The notes: generated from the sequence alone by a model not told the origin. 64,000 nucleotides of DNA from Sideroxyarcus emersonii (GCF_021654335.1 NZ_AP023423.1:1487001-1551000); one strand, 5' to 3'; positions 35,552 to 45,495 are shown, counted from the first letter of the stretch. Translations and numbers: made by a program.

Positions 35552-36070
35552 CTATTTCTTCTTCGGGCCGATCACCATCACCATCTGCCGGCCTTCCATC
35601 TTGGGAAACTGCTCCACAGTCCCATGCTCGTCCAGATCGGCCTTGATGCGCTCGATCAGCTTCATGCCAATCTCCTGGTGCGCCATCTCGCGACCGCGGA
35701 AACGCAAGGTGATCTTGGTTTTGTCGCCGTCCTCAAGGAATTTGATCAGGTTGCGCAACTTGATGTTGTAGTCGCCTTCGTCCGTACCCGGGCGAAACTT
35801 GATTTCCTTGATCTGGACCTGTTTCTGTTTGAGCTTGGCTTCGTGCTGTTTCTTGCTTTCGGCATATTTGAACTTGCCGAAATCCATGACCCGGCACACG
35901 GGCGGTTCCGCCAATGGGGCGATCTCCACCAGATCCAGCTCCGCTTCGTCCGCCATACGCAGCGCTTCCGCGACTGCCACGACACCAACCTGCTCTCCCT
36001 CCGCGCCAATGAGTCGCACCTGCGGTGCTGTTATCTGCTCATTGATACGCTGCGACTTATCCTGTGCTAT
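35552..36070 (-). CDS. infC: Translation initiation factor IF-3 with a non-canonical start codon
   Basis: About 172 aa. The family N-terminus ([21 protein letters not shown]) continues 17 codons upstream of the first GTG (36019), and the only well-placed start is an ATA at 36070, 8 nt after GGAG; an ATT at 36076 is too close to it. Non-AUG starts are a known feature of infC: IF-3 rejects them and so limits its own synthesis. The rest matches IF-3 ([37 protein letters not shown]). It begins 21 bp after thrS. Confidence 0.95.
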   Translation of the reverse strand: MAQDKSQRINEQITAPQVRLIGAEGEQVGVVAVAEALRMADEAELDLVEIAPLAEPPVCRVMDFGKFKYAESKKQHEAKLKQKQVQIKEIKFRPGTDEGDYNIKLRNLIKFLEDGDKTKITLRFRGREMAHQEIGMKLIERIKADLDEHGTVEQFPKMEGRQMVMVIGPKKK

Positions 36071-36091
36071 TGCAATTTCTCCATTAAAAAA

Positions 36092-38005
36092 TTAAACCGC
36101 ACCATCCGCCTGCAGCTCGGTATTCAAGCGCTGTAACAGCGCCTCCACCGACATCTGCCCAAGGTCTTCACCTGATCGGGATCGCACGGCAACGAGACCT
36201 GCAGCCATTTCCTTATCGCCGATGATCAGCTGGTAAGGCAACTTCTGCAAGCTATGTTCTCGTATTTTATAGGTAATCTTCTCATTGCGCAAATCCGATT
36301 GCACCCGGAAGCCGGATGCTCGCAATGTTTCGGCTACTTTCCCGGCATATTCCTCCTGCGCCTGGGAGATATTCATCACCACCGCCTGGACGGGCGCCAG
36401 CCACAATGGCAGCGCGCCGGCATGGTTTTCCACCAGGATACCGATGAAACGCTCCAGCGAGCCCAGGATCGCACGGTGCAGCATCACCGGCACCTTGCGG
36501 CTGTTGTCCTCATCCACGAACTCGGCGCCCAGGCGGCCCGGCATGGAAAAGTCCACCTGGATCGTGCCGCACTGCCAGGAACGGCCAATGGCATCCTTGA
36601 TGTGAAATTCGATCTTCGGGCCATAGAACGCCCCCTCGCCCGGCAACTCCTCCCAGGTCATGCCGGAAGCACGCAAAGCGGCGCGCAAGGCATTCTCGGA
36701 CTTGTCCCAGATATCGTCGGAACCGACCCGGCTTTCCGGGCGCAGCGCCAGCTTGACCGTCACGTCATTGAAGCCGAAATCCTTGTAGACCTTCAGCACC
36801 AAGGCATTGAAGGCCGTCACCTCGGACTCGATCTGCCCTTCGGTACAGAAAATGTGGCCATCGTCTTGCACGAAACCACGCACCCGCATCAGTCCATGCA
36901 AACCGCCGGACGGCTCGTTACGATGGCAGGAGCCGAATTCTCCATAGCGCAGCGGCAGTTCGCGATAGGAGCGCAGGTCGGCATTGAACACCTGCACATG
37001 GCCCGGGCAATTCATCGGCTTGATCGCGTAATCGTGCTTTTCCGACTCGGTGGTGAACATGTTGGCCTTGTAATGCTCCCAGTGGCCGGACTTCTCCCAC
37101 AGCACGCGGTCGATGATCTGCGGACAGCGGATCTCCTGGTAGCCGTTGTCGCGATAGACATTGCGCATGTATTGCTCGATCACCTGCCACATCGCCCATC
37201 CCTTGGGATGCCAGAACACCATGCCCGGCGCTTCATCCTGCATGTGGAACAGGTCGAGCAGCTTGCCCAGCTTGCGGTGGTCACGCTTCTCCGCCTCTTC
37301 CAGGCGAACCAGGTAGGCATCCAGATCCTCTTTTTTCGCCCAGGCCGTGCCGTAGATGCGCTGCAGCATCTCGTTCTTCGAGTCGCCGCGCCAATAGGCG
37401 CCGGCCACTTTCATCAGCTTGAACACCTTCAGCTTGCCGGTGGAAGGTACGTGCGGACCGCGGCACAGGTCGGTGAATTCGCCCTCGCTGTACAGCGACA
37501 CATCCTGGTCGGCGGGGATGGACGCTATGATCTCGGCCTTGTATTTTTCGCCGATGGATTTGAAATAGACCACCGCCTCGTCGCGCGGCAATACCTTGCG
37601 CGTGACCGGCAGGTCTTTTTTCGCCAGCTCGGCCATGCGCTTCTCGATGGCCGCCAGGTCTTCCGGAGTAAAAGGGCGCGAATAGGAGAAGTCGTAATAG
37701 AAACCGTTCTCGATCACCGGACCGATGGTCACCTGCGCTTCGGGAAACAGTTCCTTCACGGCATAGGCCAGCAAGTGCGCGGTGGAATGGCGGATCATAT
37801 CCAATCCGTCGGCATCCTTGTCGGTGATGATGGCCAGTGTTGCATCGACCGAGATCAGGTGCGAGGTATCCACCAGTTTCCCATCCACCTTGCCTGCCAG
37901 CGCAGCACGCGCCAGGCCGGCGCCGATGCTCTGGGCGACCTCGACCACGGTCACGGGATTGGGATAACTGCGTTGCGAACCATCCGGTAAGGTAATGACA
38001 GGCAT
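36092..38005 (-). CDS. thrS: Threonyl-tRNA synthetase
   Basis: 637 aa. TGS domain ([14 protein letters not shown]), editing domain with the HxxxH...C zinc-like pattern ([20 protein letters not shown]), class II core, and C-terminal anticodon domain ([18 protein letters not shown]). Start set at the ATG at 38005, where the TGS domain begins; the extension to 38038 is not family-like. First gene of the thrS-infC-rpmI-rplT series. Confidence 0.98.
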   Translation of the reverse strand: MPVITLPDGSQRSYPNPVTVVEVAQSIGAGLARAALAGKVDGKLVDTSHLISVDATLAIITDKDADGLDMIRHSTAHLLAYAVKELFPEAQVTIGPVIENGFYYDFSYSRPFTPEDLAAIEKRMAELAKKDLPVTRKVLPRDEAVVYFKSIGEKYKAEIIASIPADQDVSLYSEGEFTDLCRGPHVPSTGKLKVFKLMKVAGAYWRGDSKNEMLQRIYGTAWAKKEDLDAYLVRLEEAEKRDHRKLGKLLDLFHMQDEAPGMVFWHPKGWAMWQVIEQYMRNVYRDNGYQEIRCPQIIDRVLWEKSGHWEHYKANMFTTESEKHDYAIKPMNCPGHVQVFNADLRSYRELPLRYGEFGSCHRNEPSGGLHGLMRVRGFVQDDGHIFCTEGQIESEVTAFNALVLKVYKDFGFNDVTVKLALRPESRVGSDDIWDKSENALRAALRASGMTWEELPGEGAFYGPKIEFHIKDAIGRSWQCGTIQVDFSMPGRLGAEFVDEDNSRKVPVMLHRAILGSLERFIGILVENHAGALPLWLAPVQAVVMNISQAQEEYAGKVAETLRASGFRVQSDLRNEKITYKIREHSLQKLPYQLIIGDKEMAAGLVAVRSRSGEDLGQMSVEALLQRLNTELQADGAV

Positions 38006-38116
38006 CTTATTCACTCTGCTAAAAACAAATGCGGCCACCGCCGCACTTTCAAATTCGAACTTGGCAACTTCAGACCCGGCACACCCAGCGCCGGAAGGCG
38101 CGCAGTATAGCGCAAC

Positions 38117-38899
38117 TCACTCCACCATGCCGAGGTAGGCGATCAGCGCATCCAGCGTGAACACGAACAACAGGCTTTGCAACACAGCCCTGATGGCGAC
38201 CTTGGGTACTTCGGTCACCGAAGGTTGCGCCTGCATGCCGTTGTAACAGGAGATGGTGGAGATGGCCAGGCCGAACAGGCATCCTTTGATGCCCACCACG
38301 ACGAACTCGGAAAGCTTGACGGTCTGCAGGAAACGTCCGACCTGCTCCATGTAGGAGACGTTCTGGAACATGGCGCTGATCGCCAGGCCGCCACCGATGG
38401 CGACGACCTGGAAATAAATGGTGAGCGCCAGAACGGCCAGCGTGACCCCGGCGATGCGCGGCACCAGCAGGTAGTCGTGCGGCGGGATCCCCATGCGGAC
38501 CAGGCTGGTCATCTCGTGGCGTGTCTTCATCAAAGCCAGCTCGGAGGCAATGGCTGCACTGCTGCGGGCGATGATGATGATAGCCGCGAACAATGGCCCC
38601 ACTTCGCGCACCACAGTCCAGATCAGGATCTTCACGGTCAGCCCGCTATCACCGCCAACCAGCGAGGTGATCTGGGTGATGACCAGCGCTCCGCTCAACA
38701 GGCCGAACACGGCGACGATGCCCAGCGCCTCCACCCCGGTAAAGAATATCTGGCGGTGGAACACGGCATTCACCGGAGCGATACGCAGCACGCGCAGGTG
38801 GGTGAAGGCATACCACAACAGTTGCGCGGCTCCCGCTACCGCCTGGCGCATCTGCATCATCTTCAGCCAGGCAAGGAGTTTGGGCCAGAGCGCGGACAT
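38117..38899 (-). CDS. MlaE-type ABC permease
   Basis: 260 aa, about five to six transmembrane helices, with the MlaE/YrbE signature REVGPLFAAIIIIARSSAAIASELALMKTRHEM. MlaE-type permeases work with an MCE-domain protein (MlaD) and an ATPase to move phospholipids between membranes. Start at the ATG at 38899, sharing a TGATG junction with the cyclase-like gene. The interesting point is that the ATPase encoded in this operon is degenerate. Confidence 0.9.
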   Translation of the reverse strand: MSALWPKLLAWLKMMQMRQAVAGAAQLLWYAFTHLRVLRIAPVNAVFHRQIFFTGVEALGIVAVFGLLSGALVITQITSLVGGDSGLTVKILIWTVVREVGPLFAAIIIIARSSAAIASELALMKTRHEMTSLVRMGIPPHDYLLVPRIAGVTLAVLALTIYFQVVAIGGGLAISAMFQNVSYMEQVGRFLQTVKLSEFVVVGIKGCLFGLAISTISCYNGMQAQPSVTEVPKVAIRAVLQSLLFVFTLDALIAYLGMVE

Positions 38900-40686
38900 C
38901 AGTTGGCAGCCAACAACGGCGGGGTCCAGCCGTATACCTGGATAGCAGCATCGGCGACCACCTGCTCGCCGCAATCGATCAGGTCACCCGAGCCTTCCAC
39001 TGCTTTTGCCACCGCAGCCGAGCACACCACCGGATATTTCAAAGTCATGGTCAGCTGTTCCAGCTTGCCGGTCCTGCTCACCGCATCGCCGATGATGGTG
39101 TATTCATGCCTGGACTCCGAACCGATGTGGCCGACAACCACCGCTCCCACATGCAGCGCGATACCGATCTCGATGGGTGCGACGCCCTGCTCCTGCAGGC
39201 GAGAATTGACATTGCGCAAGCGCAGCAACATCTCCTGGGCCGCTTCGAGCGCGTTTTTTTCCGGACATTCCAGCGTCTGCGGCGCGCCGAAGAATGCCAT
39301 GATGCCGTCGCCGATGAACTTGTCCACCGTACCCTTGTGCTGGTGGATAGCCACGGTCATCTCGGAGAAATAATCGTTCAGCAGGGATACCACCTCCTGC
39401 GGCGGCCGATTCTCGCTGCGCGGGCCGAACCCATGGATGTCGGCAAACAGGATACACAGACGCATGCGGGCCCCCTCCAGTCCGGAGCGGATGTTGCCCG
39501 CCATGATCTCCTGCAGCACCTCCTGGCTGACATAGCTGCCGAAAGTGCCGCGCAGCCACTTCCGTTGCCGCACTTGTCGCGCTCCTTCATAGGCCAGGCG
39601 GGCAAGGAAGGCGAGCACGCCGGCGAGCAGTATCCCGCCTATTGGCAGGAATATCCCCTGCCCCAGCAACCACGTCGAGACCAGCAACAGCAGGAGCGGG
39701 AACACGATCACTGCTGCCAGCTTGAACCAGCTGATGCGTCCCAGCCAGAATAATGCGGCCAGCGCCGTCAACGCGCCCACCAGCCAGGTGTTCGCCTCGC
39801 GGACCAGCCCAGCGCCCAGCATCGAACGCAGTATCTGCGCCTGCATCAGCACTCCTGGTACCCGCAGCTTGCTGGGCTCCCAGGATGCCAGCGGAACCGG
39901 CGCCTTGGCACGATCACCGAATCGAGCCACCACACCCAGCAACACCGGCTTGCCGCGGAAAGTGCGCTCCAGCAATTCGGCATTCCCCTGCCTCTGCCAC
40001 TCCAGCACCTTGAGGAAAGGAATGTATTCGAATTTTTCGCCCGCACTGAAATCCACCAATCCGGTTCCGGGGTGCGGCGTCCCGAGGCGAGCCGCCATTT
40101 TTTCGACCAGCATGGAACCGCGCGCATTCACCGTACACAGGTTGGGATCGAAGCGACGCACCACCCCATCGTCATCCTGGCAAAGCACCACCGAAGCCAA
40201 TGCATCCTCTCCGACAGCGGCAACATAAGGAGCGTACACCGGACGGAAAGTGCCGCTATCGTCCAGCATCTGGGCCAGCACCAACGGCGTTTGCGCCTTC
40301 AAGCGCTGCAGACCTTGCAGCAGGATCTGGTCGTATTGCGGCACGAGGAACTGGTAGGATCGTTCCGGCAGCGGTATATCCAGGCCGACCACGGACGGAC
40401 GGGCTAGCGCCATCGCATCGAGAAACCTGGCCAGGTGCGGATGCCACAGGGAAAACGGCTCGATCAGCGCCTTGGTGGCATCCTCATCGATACCGACGAT
40501 GACCACATCGTTCTTCGGCTGATGCACGTCGTACCGATGCATCAAATCGAATTGTTCGTCCAGCACCGTGCGGCTCAATTGATCCCCGGCCTGGAATACA
40601 TGCAGCAGCACTGCTGCCAGCACGCAGATGCCCAGCCCCAGCAGCATTGTTGCCTTATGCCTGTCCAGCCGGCTGAACGCATCCAT
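38899..40686 (-). CDS. CHASE2-domain adenylate/guanylate cyclase-like protein
   Basis: 595 aa. N-terminal TM, periplasmic CHASE2 domain (about 35-285, starting around DEQFDLMHRYDVHQPKNDVVIVGID), two to three TMs (about 300-365), then a class III cyclase domain (about 405-590). Metal-binding Asp residues are kept (CILFADIHGF and FIGDGIMAFFG). However the transition-state pair normally found as VNxAARLE reads AVSRTGKLE, so the Asn is Ser and the Arg is Lys. Activity is therefore doubtful. It lies inside an Mla-like operon, overlapping mlaE-like by one base and 7 bp after the lipoprotein gene. Confidence 0.88.
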   Translation of the reverse strand: MDAFSRLDRHKATMLLGLGICVLAAVLLHVFQAGDQLSRTVLDEQFDLMHRYDVHQPKNDVVIVGIDEDATKALIEPFSLWHPHLARFLDAMALARPSVVGLDIPLPERSYQFLVPQYDQILLQGLQRLKAQTPLVLAQMLDDSGTFRPVYAPYVAAVGEDALASVVLCQDDDGVVRRFDPNLCTVNARGSMLVEKMAARLGTPHPGTGLVDFSAGEKFEYIPFLKVLEWQRQGNAELLERTFRGKPVLLGVVARFGDRAKAPVPLASWEPSKLRVPGVLMQAQILRSMLGAGLVREANTWLVGALTALAALFWLGRISWFKLAAVIVFPLLLLLVSTWLLGQGIFLPIGGILLAGVLAFLARLAYEGARQVRQRKWLRGTFGSYVSQEVLQEIMAGNIRSGLEGARMRLCILFADIHGFGPRSENRPPQEVVSLLNDYFSEMTVAIHQHKGTVDKFIGDGIMAFFGAPQTLECPEKNALEAAQEMLLRLRNVNSRLQEQGVAPIEIGIALHVGAVVVGHIGSESRHEYTIIGDAVSRTGKLEQLTMTLKYPVVCSAAVAKAVEGSGDLIDCGEQVVADAAIQVYGWTPPLLAAN

Positions 40687-40693
40687 CAGCGCC

Positions 40694-41503
40694 TCACTTC
40701 ACCGACACTGCGGCGATACGGCCCGCCCTGTCGCGGCACTGTGCCGCCAGTTCCGCCCGGCCCAGTTTCTCGTGCGCCTGTGCAGCAAGCAGCAAGTCCT
40801 GGCGTATTTTCTCGGGCAGCCCCATCGACTTGTCGATAGCCAGCGCCTCTTCCGCCAGATGCAGCGCTGCATCGGGATCGTTCTTCAGCAATTTGGCCGA
40901 TGCGGCCAGGCGCAGGGAATTGGCATATTCCAGTGGCGATGCATTCCTGTTTTCCGAGGCTCCCCGCTCGCTCCAATGCAAGGCCTTGTCGGCATCGTTA
41001 GCGTGCAGCGCGATACTGGCGCGGGCATTGTCGATCACACCTGCCAGCGTGCAGCCGGACACGCAATACGCGGCGGCCTGCTCCACCCATTTGCCGGCAC
41101 CCGCCTCATCGTCCTGCTGCAAACTCAGCAAGGATCTCTGTACCGACGCCGCCGCAAGTTGTGCCGGTGCATAGTGGAGCGCCTTGTCTTCCAGCAGGCT
41201 GTCGAGATAGCGCTGTGCCTGCGCAGGCTGGCCCATGACCTGGCTCACCCGGGCAAGATTCAGTGTATTGATGGCGATGCCATTCACGTTCTCGATGGCG
41301 ACATCCAGCTGCAGTGCATTCTGAAACAACGCGGCCGCAGTCTGGTATTCGCCGCGCTGGAATGCGCGCTGTGCGCGCTGATTGAATTCGGTCGCCTGCT
41401 CCTGCCGTGCGCTACGCACCTCTTCGACATGGCCGCAGGCGGACAACAGCAAGAGACTGCATAACAGGACGATGACTGGGCGAACGATCAAGCGGGCCTC
41501 CAT
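40694..41503 (-). CDS. TPR-containing lipoprotein
   Basis: 269 aa. Signal peptide with lipobox LSAC (MEARLIVRPVIVLLCSLLLLSAC), then TPR-like helices (NQRAQRAFQRGEYQTAAALFQNALQLD; EYANSLRLAASAKLL). Probably an outer-membrane lipoprotein facing the periplasm. The start ATG at 41503 overlaps the MCE gene stop (ATGA); the frame's extension to 41587 lies in that gene. May be the periplasmic partner of this lipid-transport system, in the place where MlaC/MlaB usually sit. Confidence 0.85.
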   Translation of the reverse strand: MEARLIVRPVIVLLCSLLLLSACGHVEEVRSARQEQATEFNQRAQRAFQRGEYQTAAALFQNALQLDVAIENVNGIAINTLNLARVSQVMGQPAQAQRYLDSLLEDKALHYAPAQLAAASVQRSLLSLQQDDEAGAGKWVEQAAAYCVSGCTLAGVIDNARASIALHANDADKALHWSERGASENRNASPLEYANSLRLAASAKLLKNDPDAALHLAEEALAIDKSMGLPEKIRQDLLLAAQAHEKLGRAELAAQCRDRAGRIAAVSVK

Positions 41504-42453
41504 CACGGCAAGGGTTTCGGAGGGACGTAGCCGTCCACCGGCAGCACCTGCTCCTCGGGCTGGGGGAACAATCCATTGAGCAGCCACGACTTCCTCACGC
41601 CACCCAGCGTGTCCTGGCTGTCCTGTACCAGCGCATTGGTATTGCGCACCAGCGCAGGCACCTCGGCGGCGGATTCGCTCGTCATCTTCTTGATATCGGA
41701 GGTCGCGGACTGGACGTTGTCCAGGGTCGAATCGGCCTTCTCCACCAGCTTCGGAATCGACTTGTCCAGCGTTTCCAGGCTGGAATTGACCTTATCCAGC
41801 GCCTTGTCGAATTTCCCGTACGCCCCATCGAGCTTCTGGTTGCTGCTGGCACCCAACTGAGTGAACTGGTGCACGGTCTCGCGGAAGGCGCCCGTGGCCT
41901 GGTTCAGGTTTTTCAGCGTTTGCTGCACATCGCCATCGGGATTGTTGATGGAAGAAGTGATCTGATGGATGTCACCCAGGATGGGCTGCAACTGCGCGGC
42001 CAAGTTCTCGACCACGGTGCTGGCATCCTGTCCGCGCTCGAAAGCCAGCACGCTGTTATGCGTCACCTGCTTCACCTGCTGCGAACCGGGGATGATTTCC
42101 ACCACACTCTCGCCGACCAGCGCCTCCTTGATGAGGCGCGCTTTGGCATCTTGTCCGATAAGGTGGACATATTCGTCATCCAGCGCCACTTTCACCCGCA
42201 CCGTGGCATTGGGCTGCATGCTCACATCCTGCACGCTGCCGACCTTGAAGCCGACGAACTTGACCGCCATCCCTTTGCTCAGTCCCTGTGCATTGGGTGT
42301 GAAAAAATAGATTGTGGTGCTGCGGTGGAAGTAATCCTGCTGGATGGCAATCATCAGCAACACCAGCAACATGACACCGACGGCCCCCAGCATGAATCGC
42401 CTGGTGCGCTTTTCAATGGTCAGCAATCTCTGGTTGTAGGTGGATAATTTCAT
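41503..42453 (-). CDS. MCE-domain (MlaD-like) protein
   Basis: 316 aa. One N-terminal TM (MLGAVGVMLLVLLMIAI), MCE domain (about 48-125: TIYFFTPNAQGLSKGMAVKF; GESVVEIIPGS), and a long helical C-terminal region with repeated helices (DKALDKVNSSLETLDKSIPKLVEKADSTLDN) and a Pro-rich end. The long tail makes it more PqiB/LetB- or Mce-like than the short E. coli MlaD. It would form the ring or tube that carries lipid. Confidence 0.9.
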   Translation of the reverse strand: MKLSTYNQRLLTIEKRTRRFMLGAVGVMLLVLLMIAIQQDYFHRSTTIYFFTPNAQGLSKGMAVKFVGFKVGSVQDVSMQPNATVRVKVALDDEYVHLIGQDAKARLIKEALVGESVVEIIPGSQQVKQVTHNSVLAFERGQDASTVVENLAAQLQPILGDIHQITSSINNPDGDVQQTLKNLNQATGAFRETVHQFTQLGASSNQKLDGAYGKFDKALDKVNSSLETLDKSIPKLVEKADSTLDNVQSATSDIKKMTSESAAEVPALVRNTNALVQDSQDTLGGVRKSWLLNGLFPQPEEQVLPVDGYVPPKPLP

Positions 42454-42464
42454 CCCGGATTTCT

Positions 42465-43019
42465 TTACAGGTGGATCAAGCGTCGCTTTGGATCGTCCTT
42501 GTCGCCATATTCCTCGAAGCTTACCAGCGCCGACGTGCGGAACGGGAAGTATAAACGGAATACCTTGTCGAAACCGACCGCACGCGCCAGCTCCTTGCGC
42601 GACAACCCCTCGAGCATGGAATCGTAGATGATGAGTTCCGGACTCATCAGCATGGCACGCACGAAACCGACCAGCCGCTTTTCATATAGCGACAATTGAT
42701 CCGGCAGCTTGAGCAGCAGTTCGGTGACGGCGGCTTCGTCCGGCAACCCGCATTGATTCAGCAACCGCGCCACGTTGTCTTCGAGCTTGCCGGCAAGCTC
42801 GATGCCATGATATTGCACCGGCAGGACGATGTTCTCCCACACGCGCAGATTGCTGATCAATCCGCCGTTATGCGGCACGATGACCACACCGGGCTGTTCG
42901 CCCAAACTCTTGAGCAGCGCAGCGCGCTGAGATTCCGAACGGACGACGAGACAGTAGGAATAGCCGGATTGCAGCAGGGCTTGGGTAGCTTCTTCTCCAT
43001 GCAAGCTCAATGTGAACAT
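42465..43019 (-). CDS. Degenerate MlaF-like ABC ATPase lacking nucleotide-binding motifs
   Basis: 184 aa. It aligns by eye with MlaF-type ATPases through NGGLISNLRVWENIVLPVQYHG (the region after the Q-loop) and the order of later motifs. But the P-loop is replaced (VVRSESQRAALL where GxSGSGKSTLL is expected), the Q-loop Gln is absent, the ABC signature reads LSLYEKRL, Walker B keeps one Asp (LIIYDSM) and has Ser for the catalytic Glu, and no H-loop His is present. It is also ~70 residues shorter than typical. It cannot be a normal ATPase. First gene of the operon. Confidence 0.8.
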   Translation of the reverse strand: MFTLSLHGEEATQALLQSGYSYCLVVRSESQRAALLKSLGEQPGVVIVPHNGGLISNLRVWENIVLPVQYHGIELAGKLEDNVARLLNQCGLPDEAAVTELLLKLPDQLSLYEKRLVGFVRAMLMSPELIIYDSMLEGLSRKELARAVGFDKVFRLYFPFRTSALVSFEEYGDKDDPKRRLIHL

Positions 43020-43056
43020 GGCATTTCTCAGAAGAATCCGGGACGATTCGGGAAAT

Positions 43057-43133
43057 TGGTAGGCGCGATTGGACTCGAACCAACGACCCCCACCATGTCA
43101 AGGTGGTGCTCTAACCAGCTGAGCTACGCGCCT
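43057..43133 (-). tRNA. tRNA-Val (anticodon GAC)
   Basis: 77 nt with encoded CCA. Acceptor AGGCGCG / CGCGCCT, anticodon stem CCACC/GGTGG around loop TTGACAT, so the anticodon is GAC. T-loop GTTCGAGTC present. A candidate promoter is at 43148-43176. Confidence 0.95.
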
Positions 43134-43147
43134 GTAAAAGGACGCGC

Positions 43148-43176
43148 ATTGTAACCGAACAGTTCGGCAGAGCCAA
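43148..43176 (-). promoter_or_regulatory. Promoter of tRNA-Val
   Basis: On the minus strand TTGGCT (43171-43176), 17-bp spacer, TACAAT (43148-43153), ending 14 bp before the tRNA. Confidence 0.5.
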
Positions 43177-43196
43177 GAAATTAATGCTGTTTTATC

Positions 43197-44582
43197 TCAG
43201 TACTGGGCAGGGGCATGGTTCTCAAAGCGCGTGAACTCGCCCCGGAAAGTCAGGCTCACCGCACCGATCGGACCATTACGTTGCTTGCCGACGATGATCT
43301 CGGCCTTGCCCTTGTCCGGCGAATCCGGGTTGTAGACTTCGTCGCGATAGATGAACAGGATCAAATCGGCATCCTGCTCAATGGCGCCCGATTCGCGCAA
43401 GTCCGACATCACCGGCCGCTTGTTCGGGCGTTGCTCCAGGCTGCGGTTAAGCTGCGACAACGCGATCACCGGCACGTGCAATTCCTTGGCCAGCGACTTC
43501 AGCGAACGCGATATCTCGGAGATCTCGGTGGCGCGGTTCTCGCTCGCCTTGCCCGATGGCGAAGACATGAGCTGGATATAGTCAATCACCACCAGTCCGA
43601 GGCCGTTGTTCTGCCGGTGCAGACGGCGTGCGCGCGAACGCAGCTCCAGCGCGTTCAGGCCCGGGGTCTCGTCGATGAAAATCGGTGCATCGTTGAGCAG
43701 ACCCAGGGCATGGGTCATGCGCGACCAGTCATCGTCTTCCAGCCGCCCGGTGCGCAAGGTGTGCTGATTGAGGCGCCCGACCGATCCGATCATACGCATC
43801 GCCAGCTGCGCGCCGCCCATTTCCATACTGAAGATCGCCACCGGCTTGCCTTCCAGCGCCACGTTCTCGGCGATGTTGATTGAGAACGCGGTCTTGCCCA
43901 TACTGGGGCGTCCCGCCACGATGATCAGATCCCCCGGCTGCAGGCCGGAGGTCATGCGATCCAGGTCGGCAAAGCCGGTCGCCGTGCCGGTCACGTCGCT
44001 GGCGTTATCCCGCCCATACAGGGTCTCGATGCGCTCCACCACCTGCGTCAGCAGCGGCGGCATGGCCACAAAGCCCTGGCTGCCTCGCTCGCCCTCTTCG
44101 TTGATCTCCAGCACGCGACTCTCGGCCTCGTCCAGTAATTGCTCCGCCGAACGCCCGCCGGGGTTGTAGGCACTGGTGGCAATATCGCTGCCGACTTCCA
44201 CCAGCTTGCGCATGATGGCGCGCTCGCGCACGATCTCGGCATAACGGCGGATATTGGCCGCGGACGGCACGTTCTGCGCCAGCGTGCCGAGGTAAACCAG
44301 CCCGCCTGCCTTCTCCAGTTCGGCATGGCTCTCCAGCGACTCCGCCACGGTAATGACATCGACCGGCTTCGCATGTTCGGTGAGGCGGCCGATATGGCGC
44401 CAGATCAGGCGGTGCTCGTTGCGATAGAAATCGCTTTCGCTCAACAGGTCGGCGATCTTGTCCCAGGCACTGGTATCCAGCAGGATGCCACCCAGCACCG
44501 ACTGTTCCGCCTCGACGGAATGCGGAGGGAGCTTCAGGGCTTCAAGCTGGGAATCGGCAACGGGAGCTGAAAAATTTTGCAT
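43197..44582 (-). CDS. dnaB: Replicative DNA helicase DnaB
   Basis: 461 aa. N-terminal DnaG-interacting domain (PPHSVEAEQSVLGGILLD), then RecA-like domain with Walker A GRPSMGKTAF, Walker B VVIDYIQLM, and the arginine-finger segment. No intein. Located after the rpsF-rplI operon, the normal neighbour. Confidence 0.98.
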   Translation of the reverse strand: MQNFSAPVADSQLEALKLPPHSVEAEQSVLGGILLDTSAWDKIADLLSESDFYRNEHRLIWRHIGRLTEHAKPVDVITVAESLESHAELEKAGGLVYLGTLAQNVPSAANIRRYAEIVRERAIMRKLVEVGSDIATSAYNPGGRSAEQLLDEAESRVLEINEEGERGSQGFVAMPPLLTQVVERIETLYGRDNASDVTGTATGFADLDRMTSGLQPGDLIIVAGRPSMGKTAFSINIAENVALEGKPVAIFSMEMGGAQLAMRMIGSVGRLNQHTLRTGRLEDDDWSRMTHALGLLNDAPIFIDETPGLNALELRSRARRLHRQNNGLGLVVIDYIQLMSSPSGKASENRATEISEISRSLKSLAKELHVPVIALSQLNRSLEQRPNKRPVMSDLRESGAIEQDADLILFIYRDEVYNPDSPDKGKAEIIVGKQRNGPIGAVSLTFRGEFTRFENHAPAQY

Positions 44583-44655
44583 GATGTGACCGCAAATTTC
44601 GGGAAGGAGATTCTACACTGACGAGCGAGTTTGCACGCTCGAATTCAGAATGTGA

Positions 44656-44680
44656 AAAAGGGCTGTCGCCAGCCCTTTTT
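44656..44680. terminator. Terminator after rplI
   Basis: AAAAGGGCTG / CAGCCCTTTTT stem with loop TCGC; both strands end in T runs. Lies between rplI and dnaB (both minus strand), so dnaB has its own promoter. Confidence 0.8.
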
Positions 44681-44756
44681 CCAACTACCTGACAACGCAG
44701 GATTAGCTTTGCACAGCCCGCTGGGCAGGCCGCCAAAACGGCGGCCAAGCCATGGG

Positions 44757-45206
44757 TTACTGCTCGGCAACCACGGTCACAGTGACGTTTGCAACCACAT
44801 CCGGATGCAGCGCAATGGTGATCGAATGATCGCCGATCTGCTTCAGGTGGCCGGTTTCCATACGTACCTGGCTCTTTTCCACCTTGTGGCCTTGTGCCAC
44901 CAGCGCTGCGGCGATGTCCGCATTGGTCACGGAACCGAACAGCTTGCCGTCCACGCCGGCCTTCTGCGCGATCTGCACAGTGAAGCCTTCCAGCTTGGCA
45001 CCGCGAGCCTGCGCATCGGCCAGCTTGGCTGCTTCAGCCGCTTCCAGTTCAGCGCGGCGTGCCGCGAAATCCGCCACGTTGCTTTCCGTCGCACGCTTGG
45101 CCTTGCCTTGCGGGATCAGGAAGTTACGCGCGAAACCGTTCTTCACTTTGACCACATCGCCCAACTGGCCGAGGTTGATCACTTTTTCCATCAGAATCAC
45201 TTGCAT
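44757..45206 (-). CDS. rplI: 50S ribosomal protein L9
   Basis: 149 aa; N-terminus [30 protein letters not shown] is diagnostic for L9, followed by the long connecting helix and C-terminal domain. Confidence 0.98.
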   Translation of the reverse strand: MQVILMEKVINLGQLGDVVKVKNGFARNFLIPQGKAKRATESNVADFAARRAELEAAEAAKLADAQARGAKLEGFTVQIAQKAGVDGKLFGSVTNADIAAALVAQGHKVEKSQVRMETGHLKQIGDHSITIALHPDVVANVTVTVVAEQ

Positions 45207-45216
45207 GATCTACTCC

Positions 45217-45486
45217 TTAGTGCAAATCGGTGTAAGGCAGCAACGCCAGGAAACGCGCGCGCTTCACGGCCACGCTCAACTGACGCTGGTAACGCGTCTT
45301 GGTGCCGGTGATGCGGGCCGGGATCAGCTTGCCGTTCTCGGAGATGAATTCCTTCAGGATGTTGATGTCCTTGTAATCCACTTCCGCGATCTTCTCGGCG
45401 GTGAAACGGCAGAACTTGCGACGCTTGAACAGCTGACGCGAAGCGTTGTTCTTCTTGTCGTCTTTCTTCTTAAATACACGAGCCAT
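45217..45486 (-). CDS. rpsR: 30S ribosomal protein S18
   Basis: 89 aa. S18 core [21 protein letters not shown] and the C-terminal [20 protein letters not shown]. The single Cys in KFCRF is all that remains of the zinc ligands of other S18 forms. Partner of S6 from the same operon. Confidence 0.98.
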   Translation of the reverse strand: MARVFKKKDDKKNNASRQLFKRRKFCRFTAEKIAEVDYKDINILKEFISENGKLIPARITGTKTRYQRQLSVAVKRARFLALLPYTDLH

Positions 45487-45495
45487 GCTGTGCTC

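Noticed and set aside
36254..37990. 578-codon plus-strand ORF opposite thrS
   Set aside because: Shadow of thrS.
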